A stretch of DNA of 64,000 nt from Pontimicrobium aquaticum (lineage in GTDB: Bacteria > Bacteroidota > Bacteroidia > Flavobacteriales > Flavobacteriaceae): NCBI RefSeq assembly GCF_005047595.1, contig NZ_SUPL01000004.1:248001-312000 (forward strand), read 5' to 3'. Within the stretch, counting starts at the first letter, position 1. Every line of letters begins with the position of its first letter. The notes under the pieces were generated by a model, which had not been told where the DNA came from, did not search any database, and saw only the letters and a program-made list of their open reading frames with translations. Both the position numbers and the translations under genes were made by a program. Positions 8,340 through 15,604 of this stretch are shown here, piece by piece.

Positions 8340-8879
8340 CTAACAATCCTTTTTCTCCAGCATAATCTGCCGCACTACTGCACTACTGTATTTATAATCT
8401 TCTGCTTTAAAAACAATGCCTTCCTTAACTGGATTATTATGAATGTAATTTATTTTTTGTTGAATAACCCCATTGCTCCATAGTTCAATAGGCTTATTGT
8501 CATGACGCCAGAATTGAAAATTAGTGGTATTTGAACTCTTTTGAGCTTCCTTTTTAAAACAAGCCAATAAAAACTCTTTCCTGCTTTCTCTTGGGTTTTC
8601 TTGAATGGCTTTAATAACAGATTTACTTGTAAATCGTTTAAAATCTCCTAATAATAATTCTGGTTTTTGATGTTCAATACTTCTAAAAATTAAATGAACA
8701 TGGTTGGTCATGATGCACCAAGCATGTATTTCCATTCCTTTGTTTTTTTGGCAATAACTTAAGCTTTCTAAAAGTAAATCTTTGTATTGGTGCCTTGTAA
8801 AAACATCTAACCAACCTACTACAGCAAAACTCACAAAATACAAACCTTCTGGATTACGAAATTTATAATTTCTGCTCAC
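8340..8879 (-). CDS. REP-associated tyrosine transposase (Y1/HUH, RAYT type)
   Basis: A 179-residue single-domain transposase of the IS200-like Y1 superfamily, starting with GTG at 8879. The metal-binding His-hydrophobic-His motif is visible in MTNHVHLIFRS near residue 62. Downstream, the helix with QQKINYIHNNPVKEGIV and YKYSSA (about 140-168) is the conserved RAYT region; the nucleophilic Tyr is expected within it. RAYTs nick single-stranded DNA at REP hairpins and are usually present as single, domesticated genes. Here the gene sits between two inverted copies of a 21-base palindrome, 35 and 67 bases away, which fits that biology closely. No terminal IS structure or target duplication was seen. 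Confidence 0.9.
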   Translation of the reverse strand: MSRNYKFRNPEGLYFVSFAVVGWLDVFTRHQYKDLLLESLSYCQKNKGMEIHAWCIMTNHVHLIFRSIEHQKPELLLGDFKRFTSKSVIKAIQENPRESRKEFLLACFKKEAQKSSNTTNFQFWRHDNKPIELWSNGVIQQKINYIHNNPVKEGIVFKAEDYKYSSAVVRQIMLEKKDC

Positions 8880-8943
8880 TTATTTTAGCTTTGTTTAAAA
8901 ATAGTAAAGCTTTTTAAATAGGAACTGGATTAAAAAAATTAAA

Positions 8944-8972
8944 AATCCACGCGAAAGATTCGCGCGGGAACA
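8944..8972 (-). repeat. REP-like palindrome, right copy flanking the transposase
   Basis: The 21-base core 8947-8967 (CCACGCGAAAGATTCGCGCG plus one G) is the exact reverse complement of 8282-8302. Including the flanks, 27 of 29 bases agree. It lies upstream of the transposase start and ten bases from the stop codon of the next minus-strand gene. Confidence 0.85.
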
Positions 8973-8981
8973 GGGGATAGC

Positions 8982-9443
8982 CTAGAGGATTAAGTTTTCA
9001 AGAATTTTTAATTCTGATGTTTCTAAATTTTTAGTTGGCAAGTACAGCTCTTGTTTAGAGGAAAGACTTAATTTATAATAGGCCTTTCTTTTATGAGCCT
9101 TATCAATTTCAGAGTAATCAACTTCCGATTTTATTTTCCCTTTTTGCAAAAGCAGTTTATCAGCTTGAATAGAAACCTCAACATCAAAATTATTGTACCA
9201 ACTTTTTAAATAAAGCAACACAATAAATGGCTTAAGCATATAATAAACACCAAAGAAAATCATAAACCCTGCATAACCAATTCCTGCTTTTGTATTTCCG
9301 TTAGTATATTGGTTAATTCCCATAATGAGTATTAATGGTCCTGCTGAAAGTCTTAATATCATATAAGGGATACCATAGCCAAAGTAATACTCATTTAAGA
9401 ATATTTTTGTCATTTCAATTTTAGATAGTTGTTGATTTTTCAA
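8982..9443 (-). CDS. small membrane protein with PH-like (YcxB-type) C-terminal domain
   Basis: A 153-residue protein with two hydrophobic segments (about residues 28-45 and 53-73) followed by a soluble domain with strand pattern VEVSIQADKLLLQKGKIKSEVDYSEI. Two membrane helices and then a short PH-like sandwich is the plan of YcxB-like proteins; the assignment is by pattern only. It lies between the transposase element and the AbiH gene, on the same strand as both. Its 3' end touches the right palindrome. It may be host-derived or part of the accessory island. Confidence 0.65.
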   Translation of the reverse strand: MKNQQLSKIEMTKIFLNEYYFGYGIPYMILRLSAGPLILIMGINQYTNGNTKAGIGYAGFMIFFGVYYMLKPFIVLLYLKSWYNNFDVEVSIQADKLLLQKGKIKSEVDYSEIDKAHKRKAYYKLSLSSKQELYLPTKNLETSELKILENLIL

Positions 9444-9477
9444 AGGTTCACACTTGTTTCTTTAAACTCAGTTCTTT

Positions 9478-9494
9478 GTTAGCAATAGTTAATC
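9478..9494 (+). repeat. inverted repeat at the 3' boundary of abiH
   Basis: GTTAGCAATAGTTAATC ends on the last base of the abiH stop codon. It matches, with 15 of 17 bases, the reverse complement of 10578-10594, next to the start codon of the same gene. Confidence 0.6.
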
Positions 9495-10576
9495 TATGGG
9501 AAAAATGTGCTCTCCTCATAGTTTTTGAGTTTTACTCTTAAATCTTTTTCATTATCAATTATTCGACTAATTGAATATATCTGCTTATTAAATGCTTCTC
9601 TAATATTGGATAAATCATTCTTTAAATCACTTCTTTTAAAAAGGTGAATTCTATTACACTTTTGATTATTTAGAATTTCTTTTAACAAGGTTTTATCTGT
9701 TTGTGCTAATGAGTGGCCAATAATTACAACATCATATTCGTCGAAATATTCAAGTGCATCTTCATAAACTGAATTATATTTGTTGTTATTGAGATATTCA
9801 AAAGTTTTGAAAAAACGCAGGAATTCGTCTATTTCAGTAGCTTTGATGTCTTTATAATTAGGATGCTGATCATTTCCATATCCAAAAATTATGTCTTTGG
9901 AATCAATGTCGCCATGTATGTAATTTATTTTTATTTTGTCAGATTGCTCTATATAGTTTTCAATTGAAATGGTGTAATTGAAATTTATAACATAAACATT
10001 TTGGAAAGAATCTATATTAATTGAATTAAAAAACTTCTTTACATATCTGTTAGGTTCAGTTTTTATGGTTTTTAAGTATTCAAAAAGAGTTTCTTTTATC
10101 TCAATAAGATTATTATTTAACTCTACAATTTCTTTTGTTTTTTGTGCTTTAGAATTAGTTGTTTTAAAAATTGAAATTAATTCAAAAAAATAAGCATTTT
10201 CTATATCAAACCAATTTTCGAACTGGTTGCCAAATAGTTTACCTAAAAACCTATTATTGAGTATTTGTTTTAATTGACTTGAAAATAAATTAAGTGTATC
10301 TGGTAATTTTTCAGGAGTTTTAAGAATTTTGTGAGCTGTCAGACGTTGAATGAAATTTCCATTTTCATTAAAAAGATGATTTCGATTAATTTCATTTAAA
10401 AAGCTTTTAAAGATAAATTTTGACTCTTTTACTGAAGATCCGAATTCCATTATTTCGGCAGAGAGTTTTTTATCAATAATGTGATTTGCAAAGTCATTAT
10501 ACGATGTCTTATAGTTGTGAGCTAGGTCAAAACCATTTCCTATGATAAGTATTAAATTTTCTGATTTAAAATTCAC
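9494..10576 (-). CDS. AbiH family phage abortive-infection protein
   Basis: A 360-residue protein starting with GTG at 10576; there is no in-frame ATG until about residue 43, beyond the conserved N-terminus. The N-terminal motif LILIIGNGFDLAHNYKTSY (about 8-26) is the hallmark of the AbiH family, and the C-terminal YDVVIIGHSLAQTDK (about 277-291) is its second conserved block. AbiH was described as a lactococcal abortive-infection protein; its activity is not well defined, and the glycine-rich start suggests nucleotide binding. The gene is AT-rich, has no partner on the same transcript except possibly 8982-9443, and is bounded by short inverted repeats exactly at its ends, which suggests movement as a single-gene cassette. 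Confidence 0.9.
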   Translation of the reverse strand: MNFKSENLILIIGNGFDLAHNYKTSYNDFANHIIDKKLSAEIMEFGSSVKESKFIFKSFLNEINRNHLFNENGNFIQRLTAHKILKTPEKLPDTLNLFSSQLKQILNNRFLGKLFGNQFENWFDIENAYFFELISIFKTTNSKAQKTKEIVELNNNLIEIKETLFEYLKTIKTEPNRYVKKFFNSINIDSFQNVYVINFNYTISIENYIEQSDKIKINYIHGDIDSKDIIFGYGNDQHPNYKDIKATEIDEFLRFFKTFEYLNNNKYNSVYEDALEYFDEYDVVIIGHSLAQTDKTLLKEILNNQKCNRIHLFKRSDLKNDLSNIREAFNKQIYSISRIIDNEKDLRVKLKNYEESTFFP

Positions 10577-10577
10577 T

Positions 10578-10594
10578 GATTAATTATTGCCAAC
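10578..10594 (-). repeat. inverted repeat at the 5' boundary of abiH
   Basis: On the minus strand this reads GTTGGCAATAATTAATC and ends one base before the GTG start codon. It is the near-identical partner of 9478-9494. The remaining stretch to uvrA (10595-10750) shows only AT-rich sequence. Confidence 0.6.
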
Positions 10595-10750
10595 GGTTAA
10601 GATAAATTCAGCTTTAATTACAGTTTATCAACTGTCAAACGAAAGTAGTTATTTTTAGTAAGAAAATCAATACGTACTTCTACGTATATAAGCCTCATTT
10701 ATCAACAATACCCTGTTAGTATGTTACTTCCTATTTACCTATAAAATCTG

Positions 10751-10758
10751 TACCTTTG
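10751..10758 (+). promoter_or_regulatory. uvrA promoter, -7 element TACCTTTG
   Basis: TACCTTTG matches the Bacteroidota -7 consensus TAnnTTTG. It overlaps the upstream TTG at 10756, so transcription would start near 10763, after that codon. This makes ATG 10774 the start. A clear -33 TTG is not visible. Confidence 0.6.
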
Positions 10759-10773
10759 CAACTTTGCCATGTT

Positions 10774-13605
10774 ATGACCAATTTCGAAGAAAACATAGAC
10801 GTACAAGGAGCACGAGTTCACAACCTTAAAAACATAGATGTGACCATCCCTAGAGAAAAACTAGTGGTTATTACAGGCTTGTCCGGGAGTGGTAAATCAT
10901 CCTTGGCGTTCGATACGATTTATGCCGAAGGGCAACGACGCTATATTGAAACGTTTTCGGCCTATGCGCGACAGTTTTTAGGTGGCTTGGAACGTCCTGA
11001 TGTCGATAAAATTGATGGCCTCTCGCCTGTGATTGCCATAGAGCAAAAAACCACGAGTAAGTCACCACGATCAACCGTTGGTACCATTACCGAAATTTAT
11101 GATTTTTTACGTCTGCTGTACGCTCGTGCGAGTGATGCATACAGCTACAATACAGGCGAAAAAATGGTAAGCTATAGCGACGAGCAAATAAAAACGCTGA
11201 TTATTGAGAGTTTCGCTGGTAAACGCATCAATATTTTAGCACCTGTGATTCGTTCTAGAAAAGGGCATTATCGCGAACTGTTTGAGCAAATTGCCAAACA
11301 AGGCTTTGTAAAAGTACGTACCGATGGCGAGGTTAAAGACCTTGTAAAAGGCATGAAGCTGGATCGTTACAAAACTCACGATATAGAGATTGTGATTGAC
11401 AGACTTAAAATTGACGAGACTGTCGATAACGATAAACGCCTTACAGAAAGCATTAACACAGCTATGTATCATGGTGATAATGTGCTTATGGTGATTGATA
11501 ACGACACCAACGACGTGCGCTATTTTAGTAGAAATTTAATGTGTCCTTCGTCTGGGATTTCGTATCCAAATCCTGAGCCAAATAATTTTTCGTTCAACTC
11601 GCCAAAAGGCGCTTGTAGTAAGTGTAATGGTATAGGTACGTTATACCAAGTAAATGAAGATAAGATAATTCCAGACCCAAATATATCCATAAAACATGGT
11701 GGTTTAGCACCGCAAGGCCCACAAAAAAACTCTTGGATTTTCAAACAATTAGAAGCCATAGCTATACGCTTTAAGTTTGATTTGGCAGACCCAATTAGCA
11801 AAATTCCAAAGGACGCCTTAGAGATGATTTTGTATGGTGGCAACGAAAAATTTACTGTGGATAGCAAAACGCTTGGTGTATCGCGTAACTATAACATCGA
11901 TTTTGAAGGGATTGCTAATTTTATTGAAAGTCAGTATAAAAATGCCGAATCTACGTCCATAAAACGTTGGGCAAAAGACTATATGGATAAGGTAGTGTGT
12001 TCGGAATGCGAAGGCTCTCGATTAAAAAAAGAATCGTTGTACTTTAAAGTTAATGGTAAAAACATTTCGGAATTAGCCAATTTGGATATTGTTGATTTAG
12101 CAGCATGGTTTAAAGATTTAGACACCCATTTATCGGACAAGCAAAAAACCATTTCCGAAGAAATTATCAAAGAAATAAAAGCACGTATTCAGTTTTTATT
12201 GGATGTTGGCTTAACATACTTAACTTTAGATAGGAGCTCAAAATCCTTATCTGGTGGTGAAGCACAGCGTATTCGTTTAGCAACTCAAATAGGGTCGCAA
12301 TTGGTTGGCGTGCTCTATATTCTAGATGAGCCAAGTATTGGCTTGCATCAGCGTGATAACGAAAAGTTGATAAATTCGTTAATCTCTTTGAGAGATATTG
12401 GTAATTCAGTCATTGTGGTAGAGCATGACAAAGACATGATTGAGCGTGCAGACCACGTGATCGATATTGGTCCTTTTGCAGGAAAACATGGTGGCGAAAT
12501 TATTAGTGAAGGCACACCTGATGAGCTTAAAGCGCATCATACACTTACAGCCGATTACTTAAACGGCACCAAAGAAATTGAAATTCCAAAAAAACGTCGT
12601 AAAGGCAATGGGAAAACAATGACTCTAACTGGTTGTACAGGAAACAACTTAAAAAATGTATCTGTAAAATTTCCTTTAGGAAAAATGATTGGTGTGACTG
12701 GTGTGTCTGGGAGTGGGAAATCGACGTTAATTAACGAAACGCTCTACCCTATTTTAAACAACTATTACTTTAATGGTGTAAAAACACCAATGCCATATAA
12801 AAAGATTACTGGCTTAAAGCATATTGATAAAGTGATTGATATTAATCAGTCGCCAATTGGACGTACGCCACGAAGTAATCCTGCTACTTATACAGGTGTG
12901 TTTAGTGAAATACGTAGCCTGTTTGCTAAAATTCCTGAAGCAATGATTAGAGGTTATAAACCTGGTCGTTTTAGCTTTAATGTTGCTGGTGGACGTTGTG
13001 AAACCTGTAAAGGTGGTGGTTTGCGTGTTATAGAAATGAATTTTCTACCAGATGTGTATGTAGAATGTGAAACCTGTCAGGGTAAACGCTTTAATCGTGA
13101 AACTTTGGAAATTCGTTACAAAGGAAAATCGATTAGCGATGTATTAAACATGACGATTGACGAAGCAGTCCCATTTTTTGAACACATCCCAAAAATATAC
13201 CGAAAACTAAAAACCATACAAGATGTTGGTTTGGGCTACATCTCGTTAGGACAACAAAGCACAACCCTTTCTGGTGGTGAAGCACAACGCATTAAACTAG
13301 CTACCGAATTAAGCAAACGCGACACAGGAAACACCTTCTATATTTTGGATGAACCAACTACTGGATTGCATTTTGAGGACATTCGCGTACTCATGCTAGT
13401 ACTCAATAAGTTAGTTGACAAAGGCAATACGGTATTGATTATTGAACACAATATGGATGTTATTAAAACAGTAGATCATATTATTGATATTGGTTATGAA
13501 GGTGGAAAAGGTGGTGGACAAATAGTAGTTGAAGGCACTCCAGAAGCTGTCGCTAAGCACCCTAAGAGCTATACAGCTAAGTTCCTAAAAAAAGAACTAA
13601 ATTAG
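10774..13605 (+). CDS. uvrA: excinuclease ABC subunit A
   Basis: UvrA is the damage-recognition ATPase of nucleotide excision repair and works with UvrB and UvrC. From ATG 10774 it has 943 residues, the usual size. It has two ABC ATPase modules: Walker [10 protein letters not shown] near residue 35 and GVSGSGKST near 640; signatures LSGGEAQRI near 490 and 830; Walker [11 protein letters not shown] and [10 protein letters not shown]. The first zinc-finger block reads CPSSG...CSKCNGIG, with Ser where many UvrA proteins have the second Cys, while the second (CETCKGGG...CETCQG) is complete. A TTG six codons upstream falls inside the promoter and is rejected. The LOG-family gene follows 32 bases downstream. 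Confidence 0.97.
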   Translation: MTNFEENIDVQGARVHNLKNIDVTIPREKLVVITGLSGSGKSSLAFDTIYAEGQRRYIETFSAYARQFLGGLERPDVDKIDGLSPVIAIEQKTTSKSPRSTVGTITEIYDFLRLLYARASDAYSYNTGEKMVSYSDEQIKTLIIESFAGKRINILAPVIRSRKGHYRELFEQIAKQGFVKVRTDGEVKDLVKGMKLDRYKTHDIEIVIDRLKIDETVDNDKRLTESINTAMYHGDNVLMVIDNDTNDVRYFSRNLMCPSSGISYPNPEPNNFSFNSPKGACSKCNGIGTLYQVNEDKIIPDPNISIKHGGLAPQGPQKNSWIFKQLEAIAIRFKFDLADPISKIPKDALEMILYGGNEKFTVDSKTLGVSRNYNIDFEGIANFIESQYKNAESTSIKRWAKDYMDKVVCSECEGSRLKKESLYFKVNGKNISELANLDIVDLAAWFKDLDTHLSDKQKTISEEIIKEIKARIQFLLDVGLTYLTLDRSSKSLSGGEAQRIRLATQIGSQLVGVLYILDEPSIGLHQRDNEKLINSLISLRDIGNSVIVVEHDKDMIERADHVIDIGPFAGKHGGEIISEGTPDELKAHHTLTADYLNGTKEIEIPKKRRKGNGKTMTLTGCTGNNLKNVSVKFPLGKMIGVTGVSGSGKSTLINETLYPILNNYYFNGVKTPMPYKKITGLKHIDKVIDINQSPIGRTPRSNPATYTGVFSEIRSLFAKIPEAMIRGYKPGRFSFNVAGGRCETCKGGGLRVIEMNFLPDVYVECETCQGKRFNRETLEIRYKGKSISDVLNMTIDEAVPFFEHIPKIYRKLKTIQDVGLGYISLGQQSTTLSGGEAQRIKLATELSKRDTGNTFYILDEPTTGLHFEDIRVLMLVLNKLVDKGNTVLIIEHNMDVIKTVDHIIDIGYEGGKGGGQIVVEGTPEAVAKHPKSYTAKFLKKELN

Positions 13606-13637
13606 CGTTTGGTATAAAATAAAATTGAAGCGAAAAG

Positions 13638-14327
13638 ATGAATAAAAGTTTACATCCAAAAGGTTGGAATGAAATAAAAACAAACGACTCCTGGGCAATT
13701 TTTAAAATTATGGGTGAGTTTGTAAACGGTTTTGAAAAAATGAGTCGCATAGGACCTTGTATTTCCATATTTGGTTCAGCAAGAACAAAACCTGATAACA
13801 AATATTACAAATTAGCACAAAGCATTGCTAAAGAAATTGTGGAAGCTGGCTATGGTGTTATTACTGGTGGTGGACCAGGAATTATGGAAGCTGGTAATAA
13901 AGGCGCGCATTTAGGCGGAGGAACTTCGGTAGGTTTAAATATAGATTTGCCTTTCGAGCAACATGACAACCCATATATTGATAGTGACAAAAGTCTTGAT
14001 TTTGATTATTTCTTTGTTAGAAAAGTAATGTTTGTAAAGTATTCACAAGGCTTTGTAGTGATGCCTGGAGGCTTTGGTACGTTAGACGAATTATTTGAAG
14101 CTATCACACTTATTCAAACCAATAAAATTGAAAAGTTTCCAATTATATTAGTAGGAACAGAGTTTTGGAGTGGCGTGATAAATTGGATTAAGGATACATT
14201 ACTTGATAAATTTGGAAATATTAGCGCAACCGATTTAGATCTAATCAACCTAGTAGATACAGAAGCTGAAGTTATCGAGATTCTAGACTCGTTCTATAAA
14301 AAGTACGAATTGAGTCCTAATTTTTAA
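13638..14327 (+). CDS. LOG family (TIGR00730) Rossmann-fold protein
   Basis: A 229-residue member of the lysine-decarboxylase-like/LOG family. The diagnostic PGGFGTLDELFEA motif is near residue 140 and a GGGPGIMEAGNKGAH block near 75. Characterised members are cytokinin riboside 5'-monophosphate phosphoribohydrolases that split nucleotide monophosphates into base and ribose phosphate; the bacterial substrate may be a purine nucleotide. It follows uvrA with a short gap on the same strand and may be cotranscribed. Confidence 0.9.
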   Translation: MNKSLHPKGWNEIKTNDSWAIFKIMGEFVNGFEKMSRIGPCISIFGSARTKPDNKYYKLAQSIAKEIVEAGYGVITGGGPGIMEAGNKGAHLGGGTSVGLNIDLPFEQHDNPYIDSDKSLDFDYFFVRKVMFVKYSQGFVVMPGGFGTLDELFEAITLIQTNKIEKFPIILVGTEFWSGVINWIKDTLLDKFGNISATDLDLINLVDTEAEVIEILDSFYKKYELSPNF

Positions 14328-14352
14328 TAAACCTAATTCTTTCTCCCTAAGA

Positions 14353-15603
14353 ATGGTAAAAAAATATGTAGTAGCAATAGTAATGCTTACTAGCCTTTTT
14401 GGGTATTCGCAAGAAACCTTTAAGGCCATGTTTTACAATGTGCTAAATTTTCCTTTACAGGAACCAGTAAGTAGGATTCAGTATTTAGATGTTATTTTAA
14501 ATGATTATTTACCAGATGTATTTATGATTTGCGAATTAAACAACGAAGACGGTGCCGATGATATTTTAAGGCTCATGCAAGATATAAACCCAAACTATCA
14601 AAGAGCCTTGTTTGTTGAAAACACTTCAGATGATACTATTGGGGATCAAAACGATTTACAGAATATGATTTTTTATGATAGTTCCAAGTTTATTCTAGAA
14701 TCTCAAGCAGAAGTTACTACTATATATCGAGATTTTAATCATTACAAATTAAAATTAAACACTATAGACCAAGCCAGTAAACCAGTATATTTAGATGTGT
14801 TTGTAACACATTTAAAATCTTCCAGCGGTACAGATAATAAAAATTTACGTAAACAAATGGTCGATGCTTTTGTAGCCTATTTAAGCACCATGCCAAATGA
14901 TAGTAATGTGCTTCTTGCAGGAGATTTAAACCTATATACTTCTTCTGAGCCAGCTTTTCAAGAACTAATTGACCAAACAAACAATATCACCTTGATGGAT
15001 CCTGCGAATCGTATTGGAAGTTGGAGCAATAACACAAGCTATTTAGATGTGTTTACGCAGTCAACAAGAACAACAAGTGCTCTTGGAGGTGCTGGTGGTG
15101 GTTTTGACGATAGGTTTGATTTTATTATGACTTCCGAAAACATGGCTACAAACCCTGATATTTCGTTTGTTTCTGGTACATACCAAGCTTATGGCAATAA
15201 CAACAATAGTAGCTGTTATAATGAAAATATTAATTCAGTAAATTGTAGTGGTCCAACATTTAGTCAATCTATTAGAGATGCACTTTATTATTTTAGCGAC
15301 CATTTACCAGTAACTTTAACACTAGAAACTAACGAAACGCTAAGCAATAAAACATTAGAACCAGAATATGGCATAACCATTGAAGGAAGTAATTTAATAA
15401 GAGATAATATTACTGTGAAAATTCATCCACAACTAAACATTACTACATTGCGCATATATAATGTTTTAGGACAAAAAATGGAAGAATATAAAGTTGTTGA
15501 TAGGAATTTTATTAACTTAAATGTTTCATACTTGTCAAGTGGCATGTATTATATTATAACAGATAAAAATATAACAGAGCCCTTAAAATTTATCAAGCAC
15601 TAA
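14353..15603 (+). CDS. secreted endonuclease/exonuclease/phosphatase with T9SS sorting domain
   Basis: A 416-residue extracellular enzyme. A signal peptide (about 1-20) precedes an EEP-fold domain: FYNVLNFP near residue 28, GDLNLYTSSEPAF near 195, DDRFDFIMTS near 255 and the SDHLPVTL block near 315. The last 75 residues form a type IX secretion C-terminal domain with the familiar LRIYNVLGQKMEEY and LSSGMYYIIT motifs. EEP enzymes hydrolyse phosphodiester bonds; the substrate may be DNA, a phospholipid or a sugar phosphate. The next gene begins one base after the stop. Confidence 0.9.
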   Translation: MVKKYVVAIVMLTSLFGYSQETFKAMFYNVLNFPLQEPVSRIQYLDVILNDYLPDVFMICELNNEDGADDILRLMQDINPNYQRALFVENTSDDTIGDQNDLQNMIFYDSSKFILESQAEVTTIYRDFNHYKLKLNTIDQASKPVYLDVFVTHLKSSSGTDNKNLRKQMVDAFVAYLSTMPNDSNVLLAGDLNLYTSSEPAFQELIDQTNNITLMDPANRIGSWSNNTSYLDVFTQSTRTTSALGGAGGGFDDRFDFIMTSENMATNPDISFVSGTYQAYGNNNNSSCYNENINSVNCSGPTFSQSIRDALYYFSDHLPVTLTLETNETLSNKTLEPEYGITIEGSNLIRDNITVKIHPQLNITTLRIYNVLGQKMEEYKVVDRNFINLNVSYLSSGMYYIITDKNITEPLKFIKH

Positions 15604-15604
15604 T

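Noticed and set aside
8277-8972. Complete IS200/IS605 insertion sequence
   Set aside because: The protein has the RAYT-type C-terminus and the ends are inverted REP-like palindromes; IS200/IS605 ends are subterminal hairpins that are not inverted copies of each other.
8340-10594. Prophage or integrative element across the accessory island
   Set aside because: No integrase, phage structural or conjugation gene is present; the island is only about 2.4 kb.
10756-10773. TTG start for uvrA giving MQLCHV at the N-terminus
   Set aside because: The codon lies in the -7 element, and UvrA similarity begins at MTNFEEN.
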